Origin: Nesterenkonia salmonea
GTDB taxonomy: Bacteria; Actinomycetota; Actinomycetes; Actinomycetales; Micrococcaceae
DNA: 52,550 nt
Assembly (NCBI RefSeq): GCF_005771525.1
Contig: NZ_VAVZ01000023.1
Location: 1-52,550 of the forward strand
Reading direction: 5' to 3'
Shown piece by piece: positions 37,786-46,555 of the stretch (its first letter is position 1; each line of letters begins with the position of its first letter). The translations under genes and the position numbers were made by a program. A model generated the notes under the pieces. The model saw nothing but the letters and a program-made list of their open reading frames with translations, did not search any database and was not told where the DNA came from.

Positions 37786-38367
37786 GTGAATGAATCGACT
37801 GCCCATGTGACTCCCTCCGGCGGAGGCGACTGGTCCGGCCGTATGGTCTGGATCGACTGCGAAATGACCGGACTGAGCCCGGAGAACGACGTACTGATTG
37901 AAGTAGCCGCACTGGTCACTGACTCCGACCTCAACGTGCTCGGCGATGGTGTAGAAGTGGTGATTCGGCCAGATCTCGAGGCCCTGGCAGGAATGGAAAA
38001 GATTGTGCGAGACATGCACACTGCCTCCGGCCTGCTCGCCGAACTCGAAGACGGCATCGCAGTGGAGACTGCGGAGAAGAAGGTCTTGGAGTACATCCAA
38101 CAGTGGGTTCCTGAGGCTGGTGTGGCTCCGCTGGCGGGAAATTCTGTGCACGCAGACAAGGCCTTCCTCCGGGTGGGCATGCCCACTTTGACGCAACACC
38201 TGCACTACCGAATTGTGGATGTGTCCACGTTGAAAGAGCTGGCTTGGCGCTGGTACCCGCAGGTGAAGGCAGATGCGCCCAAAAAGACCGGTAACCACCG
38301 AGCGATGGGTGACATACTCGATTCGATCGCCGAGTTGCGGCACTACCGGGAGCACATGCTCCGCTGA
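37786..38367 (+). CDS. orn: Oligoribonuclease
   Basis: Orn is a DEDDh 3'-5' exonuclease that degrades RNA of two to five nucleotides and pGpG, essential in many bacteria. The 193 residues contain VWIDCEMTGL (catalytic Asp and Glu), PLAGNSVHADKAFL (third acid), and KTGNHRAMGDILDSI (catalytic His and Asp). GTG 37786 is the chosen start; the N-terminal extension before RMVWIDCE is longer than in Proteobacteria. It is divergent from the mannosyltransferases and read towards tRNA-His. Confidence 0.95.
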   Translation: MNESTAHVTPSGGGDWSGRMVWIDCEMTGLSPENDVLIEVAALVTDSDLNVLGDGVEVVIRPDLEALAGMEKIVRDMHTASGLLAELEDGIAVETAEKKVLEYIQQWVPEAGVAPLAGNSVHADKAFLRVGMPTLTQHLHYRIVDVSTLKELAWRWYPQVKADAPKKTGNHRAMGDILDSIAELRHYREHMLR

Positions 38368-38442
38368 GCTCGCTCACGAGCCGTTTCCGGTGTATGCTGT
38401 ATTGGTTGCTTTTCCGGGGTTGTAAATCCTGAAAAAGTCCAT

Positions 38443-38516
38443 GGTGGGTGTAGCTCAGCTGGTAGAGCATCGCGTTGTGGTCGCGAGGGTCGCGGGTTCA
38501 AGCCCCGTCACTCACC
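38443..38516 (+). tRNA. tRNA-His (anticodon GTG)
   Basis: The cloverleaf has acceptor GTGGGTG/CACTCAC, D stem and AGCTCAGCTGGTAGAGC, anticodon stem TCGCG/CGCGA with loop TTGTGGT (anticodon GTG) and T arm GGTTCAAGCC. G at -1 (38443) pairs with C73 (38516), the mark of tRNA-His. CCA is not encoded. It is 75 bp after orn and ends before a strong terminator. Confidence 0.95.
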
Positions 38517-38524
38517 CCGGTGAA

Positions 38525-38570
38525 TCCCCGGAATTCCGAACTGAGAACAGTCGGAGTTCCGGGGATTTTT
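38525..38570 (+). terminator. Intrinsic terminator after tRNA-His
   Basis: TCCCCGGAATTCCGA and TCGGAGTTCCGGGGA form a long, almost perfect stem (15 bp with one mismatch) closing an 11-base loop, followed by ATTTTTCTTTT. The region from here to 38768 has no firm gene. Confidence 0.9.
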
Positions 38571-38768
38571 CTTTTGTCATGAAGCGGGTGCCCTCGGGGA
38601 CACCTGGAGGCGATCGCCCTTATCCGGCCATCACACTTCGCCAGGCCACAGGGCGGGTGCGCCTCCGCGCATCGGACCTGCTCACAGAGCGCCGAACTCT
38701 CGCTGACCTGGAGGCATAACAGGATACTGTTGGATGGGTCACACGAACATCACTGGATAAGGGAAAAG

Positions 38769-39083
38769 ATGTCGGCGAAACTCACCATCACCACCGAGGC
38801 CAAAAGGTCCACCGCAGAGGTGCCAACCGCCCAAGGCGAACTCATTGACACCATGATCAAGATTCGATTGGAAAAGGGGCTCGCCACTCCCCTCTTGATG
38901 GAGACCCCGGACGGTCAACGATCAGAACATGTTGAGATAACCACAGCCGAGCAATACACCATGGAGTTCGGGCCCGAGGGCGCTTCCTCCGTGACAACCG
39001 ATGCCCTCGCCCATGAGGCAATGGAGGCTGAAACCTACATTGACCAGGGAGGCTACATCAGGATTACGACCGACGAATTGTGA
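38769..39083 (+). CDS. Small protein of unknown function
   Basis: Not recognised. The 104-residue protein is Thr/Glu-rich without membrane helix or signal. It begins MSAKLTITTEAKRSTAEV, has a mixed beta-like region (VEITTAEQYTMEF), and ends GGYIRITTDEL. ATG 38769 follows AAGGGAAAAG. The open frame upstream (from 38730) is less likely. It stands alone between tRNA-His and a damaged DUF4190-like gene. The composition is more acidic than its neighbours and it could be a small cytoplasmic stress or metal-binding protein, but nothing supports a specific role. Confidence 0.6.
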   Translation: MSAKLTITTEAKRSTAEVPTAQGELIDTMIKIRLEKGLATPLLMETPDGQRSEHVEITTAEQYTMEFGPEGASSVTTDALAHEAMEAETYIDQGGYIRITTDEL

Positions 39084-39198
39084 TGCTCGCGGCGCGGGGT
39101 GCTTCAGAGCCGTCTTTGAAGTAAAGTCTTATCGGTTTCTCGCCATTGCGTGAGGGAACACACTCGACGCACAGCCACTCCCTTGAAGAGGAACACCC

Positions 39199-39712
39199 AT
39201 GACTGAGCCTCGATCGTCCTAGCGTTCATTCCCTTCATCGGACTCATCACCTTCCTGCTCGGCCGCTGGCAGTGATTCTTGGAATCGTCGCGATCGTCGA
39301 ACACCGCGGCGAAGGAGAAGGCATCGCTGGTGTGGTCACCGGCGCGATCGGCACCATCATCACGATCGTCGGCGTACTCCTGGCAACTGGCGTCTTCAGC
39401 GCAGCGGAAGAAGACGTTGAGCGTCTCGACGAGGGGGTGGCCAGTGTCGATCCGGACGGTGAGTGGGAAGCCACCATCCCTGGCGTGACACCCGACGCCG
39501 ACGACGAGATCGCCGATGAGAACCCGTATAACGACCCAGCTGCTGAGGGAATGGGATACATGATGATGGACCTGGGCGCCACCTACCTGGGCGATGATTC
39601 AGACTCACCGATGACGGGAGTAAAACTCGCCTACGTCACAAACACCGGCGAAACGATCGCCAGCTATGACTACTCTGCGGTGACCCCAGACGCCTTCGAA
39701 AGCTCCGAGTAA
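39199..39712 (+). pseudogene. DUF4190-like small membrane protein, frameshifted
   Basis: ATG 39199 has AGAGGAA six bases upstream but meets TAG after seven codons. The next helix, IVLAFIPFIGLITFLLG, is in a second frame (to 39271). The third frame gives LAVILGIVAIVEHRGEGEGIAGVVTGAI, the family hallmark of DUF4190 (two membrane helices around a polar GEG loop), then an acidic tail ending FESSE at 39712. Two frame changes within 75 bp would be needed for one product. A GTG at 39272 could make a truncated protein lacking the first helix. Decay and sequencing error are both possible. Confidence 0.6.
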
Positions 39713-39768
39713 CTCACAGCCGAAGTCGCTGGCGGAGGGCACATTAGCAGGCTGCTGTTAGCCTGAGG

Positions 39769-39789
39769 TTAACGGCAACGTGCCGTTAA
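39769..39789. promoter_or_regulatory. Perfect palindromic operator candidate
   Basis: TTAACGGCA ACG TGCCGTTAA is a perfect 9-bp inverted repeat with a 3-bp centre, 83 bp before the proposed start of the DUF1611 gene. Its size fits a dimeric regulator of the GntR, TetR, MarR or LacI type. No such regulator is encoded nearby. Confidence 0.5.
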
Positions 39790-39871
39790 TCAGGGAAGAC
39801 TTCTTGTCGACCGACCGGGCCACGCCCACCTTTGGTTCTGACGCCTCCTCTGGATGACCCCAAGGAGACCT

Positions 39872-41032
39872 TTGTCCCACCCGACCCCGCACTCTGCATC
39901 CGACTCTCCCCGCCAGTTTGCCCCCAGGAAAGCAACTCAACTCCCCTCCGGAAGCACCGCCATTGTCTACTGTGAAGGACAGTTCGGTGAACAGGACGGG
40001 AAAACAGCCAATGGTCTTGTCCGTCACTCGGAGAAGTACGACATCGTCAGCGTCATCGACAGCCGCCAGGCTGGAGCTGACGCTGGGGCTTTCCTCGACG
40101 GTACACCGAACAACATCCCAGTCCTCACCGATCTGCCGCGGGCGATTGCACACGCTGGCCACGTGCCCGACTATCTCATCTGTGGTGTAGCACCGGCCGA
40201 CGGTCTGTTATCGGCGACCCAGCGCGTTGTCCTGTTGGACGGAATCGCCCGCGGCATGCACATCATCAACGGCCTGCATGAGTTCCTCAACGATGATGCC
40301 GAGTTCGCTGCTGCCTCACTTTTGGCTGACGTGACGATCACAGATATTCGCCGTCCAAAAGCCAAGAAGGACCTGCACCTCTTCTCCGGCAGGATTTTCG
40401 ACGTCACGTGTCCGCGCATCGCAGTGCTCGGCACCGACGGCTCCATTGGCAAGCGCACCACCGCGACCCTGCTGGTGCAAGCATTGAACGCTTACGGCAT
40501 CAACGCCGTCATGGTAGGCACAGGTCAGACAACTCTCATCCAGGGTGGCAAGTACGGTGTCGCTCTCGATGCGCTGGTACCCCAGTTCTGCTCAGGAGAG
40601 GTGGAGCACCAGGTAGTCTCCGCATTCGAAGGAGAGAATCCGGATGTCATCATCGTCGAAGGTCAGGGTGCGCTGAGCCACCCCGCCTACCTCACCTCCG
40701 CCCACATCTTGCGCGGCAGTCGACCCGCCGGGGTGATCGTTCAGCACGCCCCAAAAAGGCAGGTACTGGGCGACTTCCCCATGCTGGCCATGCCCACAGC
40801 CGCGCACGAAGTACAGCTCATTGAGGCTTTCGCTGATACCAAAGTCATCGGGATCACCGTTAATCACGAGCACATGACCGACGATGAGATCGGTGAAGCG
40901 ATCAACGCCTTGGAACTTGAGTTCGGTATCCCCGCCACCGACCCGCTGACTCGCCCGCTTGACCAACTGGCCAAAATGGTGCTGCTCGCCTTCCCCGAAC
41001 TTGAGGCAGCCACCGCATCGAAGTTTCGGTGA
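39872..41032 (+). CDS. DUF1611 (DgcN-type) P-loop protein
   Basis: The 386-residue protein belongs to DUF1611. Some members (DgcN) are described as D-glutamate N-acetyltransferases that act with a racemase/epimerase in D-amino-acid use. An N-terminal Rossmann-like domain (VSVIDSRQAGADAG) is followed by the P-loop domain with GTDGSIGKRTT, QTTLIQGGKYGVALDA, and EGQGALSHPAY. TTG 39872 is preferred because AAGGAGA lies just upstream (39862-39868), inside a longer ATG frame with no Shine-Dalgarno. The stop overlaps the next gene by four bases (GTGA). It is behind a palindrome at 39769. The substrate is not known. Confidence 0.8.
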   Translation: MSHPTPHSASDSPRQFAPRKATQLPSGSTAIVYCEGQFGEQDGKTANGLVRHSEKYDIVSVIDSRQAGADAGAFLDGTPNNIPVLTDLPRAIAHAGHVPDYLICGVAPADGLLSATQRVVLLDGIARGMHIINGLHEFLNDDAEFAAASLLADVTITDIRRPKAKKDLHLFSGRIFDVTCPRIAVLGTDGSIGKRTTATLLVQALNAYGINAVMVGTGQTTLIQGGKYGVALDALVPQFCSGEVEHQVVSAFEGENPDVIIVEGQGALSHPAYLTSAHILRGSRPAGVIVQHAPKRQVLGDFPMLAMPTAAHEVQLIEAFADTKVIGITVNHEHMTDDEIGEAINALELEFGIPATDPLTRPLDQLAKMVLLAFPELEAATASKFR

Positions 41033-42150
41033 CCGCCCCGCGGCTGGAGACCGACCTCGACGCGATCACGCACAACACCCGCTGGTTGGTGAACCAGCTT
41101 GCGCAGCGCGGAATCGGAGTCACCGGAGTGGCTAAGGCCACGCTCGGATCACCACACGTGGCCTTAGCCATGATTCGTGGCGGAGTCAGAGGATTGGGCG
41201 ACTCTCGCCTGGAGAACCTAGAACGAATTCGCCTCACTGCACCTAGAACACCGCTGACACTGGTCCGTTCCCCCATGCGGAGTCAGGTGGACTCGGTGGT
41301 TCGCGAAGCTGACTGCAGCCTCAACACTGAACCTACTGTTCTCGACGCTCTGTCATCCGCCGCCGTGCGTGGGGACACCAGCCACGCCGTCGTGCTTATG
41401 GTTGAGTTGGGCGATCTCCGAGAGGGAGTCGCCAGCCAGGATGTGGTGGAGATGGCGAGCACTGTCACCACACGTCCTGGTCTGCACCTGGTGGGCCTCG
41501 GAACCAACCTTGCCTGCAGAAGCGGTGTCATACCTGACCAAGCCAAGATGGATGAATTGTCCAGCCTTGTCGAGCGAGTCGAAGCGAGGGTTGGGTACGA
41601 TTTGAGAGTCGTCAGCGGCGGCAACTCTGCCAACCTCGACTGGGCGCTGAGCACGACGAACACCGGCCGCATCAACGACTTGCGCCTCGGTGAATCGATC
41701 CTCCTGGGAACAGAACCTTTGCATCGCCGCCCTATTCGGGGACTCCGCTACGACGCCTTCACATTGGTAGCCGAGGTAATCGAGCTGAAAACCAAGCCAG
41801 CACAACCCTGGGGCAAGAGAGCACAGAGCGCGTTCGGAGATCAGCCCACCACCTCTGGTACAGGCTCGGTACGGCAGGCAATTATTGCTCTTGGTCGGCA
41901 GGACGTCGATCCAGACGGTCTCCAACCTCCCAACGGGATGAGGGTGCTATCGGCCAGCAGTGACCACCTGGTGATTGACGTCGGCGACCATGACGTGGGC
42001 GTGGGGGATGACGTCACATTCCGCATGAACTACAGCGCCCTCCTGCGTGCCATGACGTCCCCATTCGTCCGCAATTGCGAACACGGCACAACTCCGCATG
42101 ACATCTCTTCGACGTCCAGCAACCCGGAGTTCACCAAGCGTGCCGCCTGA
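41029..42150 (+). CDS. Alanine/ornithine racemase-type PLP enzyme
   Basis: The 373-residue protein has the fold-type III PLP racemase form: an N-terminal barrel with the PLP lysine in GVTGVAKATLGSP and the GLGDSRLENLERI segment, and a C-terminal beta domain (ALGRQDVDPDGLQP, ASSDHLVIDV, TSPFV). These traits match Orr-type ornithine racemases more than Alr. GTG 41029 overlaps the DUF1611 stop by 4 bp, so the two are made together. An amino-acid racemase feeding or draining a D-amino-acid modification by DUF1611 is the best reading. The acidic active-site partners were not verified. Confidence 0.82.
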   Translation: MTAPRLETDLDAITHNTRWLVNQLAQRGIGVTGVAKATLGSPHVALAMIRGGVRGLGDSRLENLERIRLTAPRTPLTLVRSPMRSQVDSVVREADCSLNTEPTVLDALSSAAVRGDTSHAVVLMVELGDLREGVASQDVVEMASTVTTRPGLHLVGLGTNLACRSGVIPDQAKMDELSSLVERVEARVGYDLRVVSGGNSANLDWALSTTNTGRINDLRLGESILLGTEPLHRRPIRGLRYDAFTLVAEVIELKTKPAQPWGKRAQSAFGDQPTTSGTGSVRQAIIALGRQDVDPDGLQPPNGMRVLSASSDHLVIDVGDHDVGVGDDVTFRMNYSALLRAMTSPFVRNCEHGTTPHDISSTSSNPEFTKRAA

Positions 42151-42151
42151 G

Positions 42152-42388
42152 CTAAGCAGACTGCGGCGTCCTCCGGGATACAGCTAGAGCCAGCAGCGGG
42201 CCGACGAGCGGAACTACTAATGTAAGCACTATGTAGGCAAGCTGGGTGCCGAAGGTCAGCTGTTGTGCGCGCAGGACGCCTAATACAGCCCACAGCGCCA
42301 ACACAATATGCACCAGTGCGCCCAAAATCAGCAGAACATCCGTCCCTGTGGGCACAAGCGGGTTGACGGCGAAAACATGAGGCATCAT
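42152..42388 (-). CDS. PLDc_N-type small membrane protein
   Basis: This 78-residue protein has two hydrophobic helices (TDVLLILGALVHIVLALWAVL and LAYIVLTLVVPLVGPLLAL) and the LVVPLVGPLLAL motif seen in small PLDc_N proteins, named for the N-terminal part of cardiolipin synthase-like phospholipases. Its function is unknown. It ends one base after the racemase, read in the opposite direction. The second ATG (42385) is equally possible. Confidence 0.75.
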   Translation of the reverse strand: MMPHVFAVNPLVPTGTDVLLILGALVHIVLALWAVLGVLRAQQLTFGTQLAYIVLTLVVPLVGPLLALAVSRRTPQSA

Positions 42389-42446
42389 GAGTCTTGAGAA
42401 TACTAGTGGCCGAGGCCTCTTGCTGCACCAAGCCAGCCGAGAACCG

Positions 42447-43379
42447 CTACTGCTGCGGCAATGCTGGTGGTTCCTTCGTGGTGAAGGAAATGGTCATCCA
42501 GCTGTGCGGATTCTCTCCGTCCAACTGGTTTAGGGCGACGTCGCGTATCGCATCCCATTCTTCTAACGCCTTAGGAGGATGCCCTGACGGGACGTAGAAG
42601 ACAATATCGACTGTCCGGGCACGCCCTTGCTGAGATACATACACCCGGGAGTCGGTGAACCCTTCAGACTCCACGATGCTTGCAGCCACATCATCGGCTT
42701 GGGCCTTCAGCTGCGGTGGCGTGACAAGGGAAATCTCTGCCACAGACTTACGCAGCGTGGAGAACGGCACCGGGATGAGTACCAGGGCCACCAGCGCCAA
42801 GACCGCCGGATCAACATAGGGCATCAGCCAGGCCGCATCCGTGCCGTCAATCAGCGCGCCAATGATGAACGCGATCAAGAGTGCTGAAGTGACTCCCCCA
42901 GCCATGATCCAGCCTTTGACGTCGATGGACACCAAAGGGGACTGAATCTTCCTATTGGCTCTACTCTCAACAAAGCCGATCACGCCTGTCAGAACCACCA
43001 CGAATGAGGCGTAAATGACTGCGGCTCCAAACTCAACCTCCCTGCCGCCGGTCAGCAGCGCTGACACCGCTTGAAACAGTGCGTATGTAGCCACCGACAT
43101 CATGAGCAGGGCATTGACCGCCAAGACGATCGGCTCGAAGTGCCAGAACCCCATGTTGAAACGATCCTGAGTTCGCCTCGGCAAAGAATTGGCGGCGGAC
43201 TTGGCGATCAATCCTGCCAAGGTGATGGAAATGATTGACATCACTGCATCGACCAGGGAGAAGACCCCGTCAAAAAGGATCGCGAAGGATCCCGAAAATA
43301 GGCCGAAACTAATACCAAGAGCAGAGACCAGAAGCACTCCGATGAGGGAAAGCTTCAGCACCTGCTGTTCTGTGCGCAC
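42447..43379 (-). CDS. Cation diffusion facilitator family transporter
   Basis: The 310-residue protein is a proton-coupled metal exporter (Zn, Co, Fe or Mn) of the CDF family, with six helices and a C-terminal cytoplasmic domain. The metal-site sequence FDGVFSLVDAVMSII is at about 36-50 and the second-site Asp in SIDVKGWIMAG replaces the HxxxD pattern of zinc exporters, so the metal is uncertain. GTG 43379 has AAGGAAGT upstream. It runs on the same strand as the nitroreductase gene upstream of it, 39 bp apart, and may share its transcript. Confidence 0.85.
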   Translation of the reverse strand: MRTEQQVLKLSLIGVLLVSALGISFGLFSGSFAILFDGVFSLVDAVMSIISITLAGLIAKSAANSLPRRTQDRFNMGFWHFEPIVLAVNALLMMSVATYALFQAVSALLTGGREVEFGAAVIYASFVVVLTGVIGFVESRANRKIQSPLVSIDVKGWIMAGGVTSALLIAFIIGALIDGTDAAWLMPYVDPAVLALVALVLIPVPFSTLRKSVAEISLVTPPQLKAQADDVAASIVESEGFTDSRVYVSQQGRARTVDIVFYVPSGHPPKALEEWDAIRDVALNQLDGENPHSWMTISFTTKEPPALPQQ

Positions 43380-43418
43380 GAAAAACTACTTCCTTTCAGA
43401 TCCTCAGACCAGCAGAGT

Positions 43419-44039
43419 TCAGACTCCCTGACTGATCTGGTCGAAGTCTAACCGGTGCCCTCGGGGCGACTGAGCCCGCTCGTCATCCGGGTTGGGTTCG
43501 TGGCCCACATTGACAACGGCAATGGTGTTCCAGCCAGTGCTGGTGTGGAAGGCCCGGTCAATACCCGCAGCGTCAATGCCAGTCATCGGTCCCACTTCAA
43601 GACCATGGGCTCGTAGTGCCAAAAGGAAATAGCCCAGCTGGATGAAGGTATTGTCCCGACCCATGGAATGCCTGTTCTCAACTTTGTCTTCGAAGGTGTC
43701 TTGTAAGCCAGGGACTGCAGGGAAGAGCTCGCCCATGTGGTGGTGCCAGTTCAGATCATAGGCGATGACCAGGCTCATCGGAGCAGCAGCAGTGGTGTCC
43801 TTGTTGCCGCGCATCATGTGCTCCACCAGCTTGTCGCGGGAGGCACCTGGCTCAACCAAGGTAAGTCGCAGCGGTTGGGAGTTCATGGAGACCGGGGCGA
43901 AGCGGGCGTCGTCATAAGCCGCCTTGATGATACTGACATCTACGAAAGCATCAGTGAAAGTGTTGGTGGTATGCCGCTGGGCGAACAGCGCACCTCTTGT
44001 CTCGCGGTCCAAAACCTTCACTGCAGTCTGTGCCGGCAC
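43419..44039 (-). CDS. Nitroreductase family protein (RutE/HadB-like)
   Basis: The 206-residue flavoprotein resembles RutE, the malonic semialdehyde reductase of pyrimidine breakdown, and related nitroreductases. It has RHTTNTFTD, SMNSQPLRL, and the C-terminal VNVGHEP motif. The flavin is FMN and the electron donor NAD(P)H. GTG 44039 has GAGGAGA five bases upstream. No rut genes are close, so the physiological substrate is open. Confidence 0.85.
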   Translation of the reverse strand: MPAQTAVKVLDRETRGALFAQRHTTNTFTDAFVDVSIIKAAYDDARFAPVSMNSQPLRLTLVEPGASRDKLVEHMMRGNKDTTAAAPMSLVIAYDLNWHHHMGELFPAVPGLQDTFEDKVENRHSMGRDNTFIQLGYFLLALRAHGLEVGPMTGIDAAGIDRAFHTSTGWNTIAVVNVGHEPNPDDERAQSPRGHRLDFDQISQGV

Positions 44040-44173
44040 GCTATCTCCTCAAGGTTGTCGCTAAAACTCAATCCTTCCCTCAGAACAAGGCCGTGCACAG
44101 CCTTCTTCCGCACTGTCAGCAGGATCACAGAGCACGACGCCGCGTGGCCTACGCTCCATGCCACACTTCACCT

Positions 44174-44884
44174 ATGACTCTCAGCGACTTCGTTCCAGCA
44201 GCCAACCAGGGTGCCGACCCCGAGCTCTACGAAGTGGAGAACCGGGCGTTGGACCCGGAAGGCACCCTATGGCATCAGCTCCAGAACACAGCACCCTGGA
44301 AGGGAAAGACTCTCCTGGACCTGGGATGTGGGTCAGGTTACTGGTTGCCGAAGTACCGGTCTGCGCGCAGAGTGATTGGAGTGGAGCCTGATGAGTCTCT
44401 ACTCCCGATGGCGCGCCGGCGCCCCGGTGAGGCTGAGGTGCTGCATGGTTCCGCTGAGCACTTGCCACTGGGCGATAACACTGTAGATGTTGTTCATGCC
44501 CGGTTCGCCTACTTCTTCCCGAGCCGGTCATTCGATCCGACGCCCGGTCTCAGAGAGGTTCAGCGGGTGCTCTCCCCTGGCGGGAAGCTTGTTGTCATCG
44601 ACAACGACGGGCTTAATGGAGAGTTCGCGGAGCTCCTGCAGGCCAGCGCATCAGCCCAAGCTCAGGGTCACGACGACTATTCGACACGATGGTGGTCCAG
44701 CCAGGGCGCCTCCACCACGGCAGTGATGAGCAGTTGGAGATTCTCTTCACGCGAAGACTTGGAGGCGGTGCTGGGCCTCGAATTTGGACGCGACGCCGAG
44801 GCATGGCTCAGCGCCCATCCGCATTCCCTGGGGCTGAGTTACGGATACCTCCTCCACACGTGGACCAATCCCCAGCAGGTTTAG
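44174..44884 (+). CDS. Class I SAM-dependent methyltransferase
   Basis: The 236-residue methyltransferase has the SAM motif LLDLGCGSGYW, an acidic ribose site (VIGVEPDESL), AEHLPLGDNTVDVVHARFAYFF and the post-motif LSPGGKLVVIDND. It resembles UbiE/COQ5-like or small-molecule methyltransferases. The C-terminal part is without recognisable specificity. ATG 44174 matches the family; the upstream frame does not. It is divergent from the nitroreductase (134 bp) and convergent with the Old Yellow Enzyme gene. Confidence 0.82.
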   Translation: MTLSDFVPAANQGADPELYEVENRALDPEGTLWHQLQNTAPWKGKTLLDLGCGSGYWLPKYRSARRVIGVEPDESLLPMARRRPGEAEVLHGSAEHLPLGDNTVDVVHARFAYFFPSRSFDPTPGLREVQRVLSPGGKLVVIDNDGLNGEFAELLQASASAQAQGHDDYSTRWWSSQGASTTAVMSSWRFSSREDLEAVLGLEFGRDAEAWLSAHPHSLGLSYGYLLHTWTNPQQV

Positions 44885-44897
44885 GAGGCCTTCTCGG

Positions 44898-45980
44898 TCA
44901 GCGGTAGCTGGCCCCGTATTGGGTCGGTACGTAGTCCAAGGGCTGGCCGAAGTACTGCGCAGCCCTCAACGGAAAGTGCGGGTCACGAAGCGCCTCACGG
45001 CCGATCAGCACCACATCAGCCTGGCCAGTGAACAGAATATGTTCAGCCTGTACCGGCTCAGTGATAAGCCCCACGGCGGCGACGGGAATGCCGGTCTGCT
45101 CGCCGATAGCTGCTGCCAAGGGAACCTGATAGCCAGGTCCGATGGCGAAGCGCACGGGGGCAGCCCCGCCGCTGGAAACATCGATCATGTCCACGCCGCG
45201 GTCTTTCAACCAATGCACCACCTGGATGGTGTCATCCACGGTGAGTCCTTCCTCAACCCAATCAGTGGCGGAGACTCTGACCACGACCGGCATATCTTGG
45301 CCCACCCGGTCCCGCACGGCATCGACAACCTCGAGCACGAAACGAGCGCGGTTGGCCAGCGAGCCGCCGTACGTGTCCTCGCGAGTGTTGCTCAGTGGAG
45401 AAAGAAACTCGTGCAGCAGGTACCCGTGAGCGGCATGAACCTCGACCAGGTCGAAACCGGCTCGCAGTGACCGCTCCGCTGAATCGGCGAATGCCCCGAC
45501 AATGGCGCTGATGCCCTCAACGTCGAGGGCCTGCGCGGGCTCCAGTCCTGGGTAGGGCTCTGCTGTGGCCCCCACAGAGGTCCATCCGCCCTGCTGCTGG
45601 GGTACGGAGCCGTTCTGCTCGGTGAACGGCCCGAACGTGGATGCCTTCCGGCCCGCATGGGCCAGTTGGATGCCCGCAGCAGCACCCTGAGAGTGCATGA
45701 AACTCACGATGCGCTTCAGTGCTTGTTCCTGCTCGTCATTCCATAGTCCGAGGTCTTCTGGTGAGATGCGCCCTTCTGGGGTGACACTGGTGGCCTCAGT
45801 GATGACCACGCCTGCCCCTCCACGAGCGAACGAGCCCAAGTGCGCCATATGCCAATCAGTCGCGACACCGTCCTGCGCGAACGCCGAGTACTGGCACATC
45901 GGCGGAATCCAGATTCGGTTCCGCACGGTCAAGCCACGCAGTGTCATGGGTTCAAAAAGCTTTGGCTGCACACGGTTCAT
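44898..45980 (-). CDS. NADH:flavin oxidoreductase, Old Yellow Enzyme family (YqjM-like)
   Basis: This 360-residue FMN-dependent ene-reductase reduces activated C=C bonds with NAD(P)H. It is of the YqjM class: IWIPPMCQYS (Cys in the flavin site), GVVITEATSVTPEGRI, LAHAGRKAS (the His pair/Ala-Gly), VHAAHGYLLHEFLSPLSN and VLIGREALRDPHFPLRAA. ATG 45980 (GGAG upstream) is chosen over a longer frame. The true substrate in the cell is unknown. Confidence 0.9.
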   Translation of the reverse strand: MNRVQPKLFEPMTLRGLTVRNRIWIPPMCQYSAFAQDGVATDWHMAHLGSFARGGAGVVITEATSVTPEGRISPEDLGLWNDEQEQALKRIVSFMHSQGAAAGIQLAHAGRKASTFGPFTEQNGSVPQQQGGWTSVGATAEPYPGLEPAQALDVEGISAIVGAFADSAERSLRAGFDLVEVHAAHGYLLHEFLSPLSNTREDTYGGSLANRARFVLEVVDAVRDRVGQDMPVVVRVSATDWVEEGLTVDDTIQVVHWLKDRGVDMIDVSSGGAAPVRFAIGPGYQVPLAAAIGEQTGIPVAAVGLITEPVQAEHILFTGQADVVLIGREALRDPHFPLRAAQYFGQPLDYVPTQYGASYR

Positions 45981-46060
45981 TGACAGGTGCTCCTTCCACA
46001 TCGGGGGTCCACCATGTCCAATTGCTACCGGGGAGAGTCCATTCCTGGACTGGCACACAC

Positions 46061-46516
46061 TCAGCGTGTAGCAGAATCAGGCATCGCCAAGAGTTCACGC
46101 ACTGCAGGAGCCACCTGTTCCGTCAGAAGGGGCGCCAGATACTCCGCCGGCGTGAGGGAGTCAAGGGCGAACCAGCGCAGCTCAGCGATCTCCGCTGCCG
46201 GCTGCAGCGAATCCAACAGGTCAAGCGCGGCGTCGTCGAACTCCACAAGGAAGTTATGGCAGATCACGGCAGTGTTCTTCTCATTGGCAGCCTGGGCCCG
46301 GAATGTCCCCATATCGACAAGCTGTGCCGGTTCCAAATGCAGCCCGATCTCCTCCGAGACTTCACGCACAGCTGTCTGTTGGGGGCTCTCATGCAACTCG
46401 GGCTTACCGCCGGGCTGCATGAACCTGTCGGTGCCTTCTTTGCGCACAGTCAATACTCGGTGGAAGCGATCGAGGACGACCACTGCGGCCACTCGGATAG
46501 CGTTCTGATCAGTCAC
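46061..46516 (-). CDS. NUDIX hydrolase
   Basis: The 151-residue protein carries a complete NUDIX box (GGKPELHESPQQTAVREVSEEIGL, with the REVSEE pattern). Such enzymes hydrolyse nucleoside diphosphates linked to another group, and the substrate is unassigned. GTG 46516 starts close to the family N-terminus (VAAVVVLD). It lies next to dgt, another nucleotide hydrolase, on the same strand, 39 bp away. Confidence 0.87.
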   Translation of the reverse strand: MTDQNAIRVAAVVVLDRFHRVLTVRKEGTDRFMQPGGKPELHESPQQTAVREVSEEIGLHLEPAQLVDMGTFRAQAANEKNTAVICHNFLVEFDDAALDLLDSLQPAAEIAELRWFALDSLTPAEYLAPLLTEQVAPAVRELLAMPDSATR

Positions 46517-46555
46517 TTGAGCCAGCCTATAGAACTGTTGGCCAGAACGTGACTG

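Noticed and set aside
38441-38719. 92-codon frame running through tRNA-His and the terminator, and a 46-codon frame from 38579
   Set aside because: They overlap RNA structures or lack ribosome binding sites and homology.
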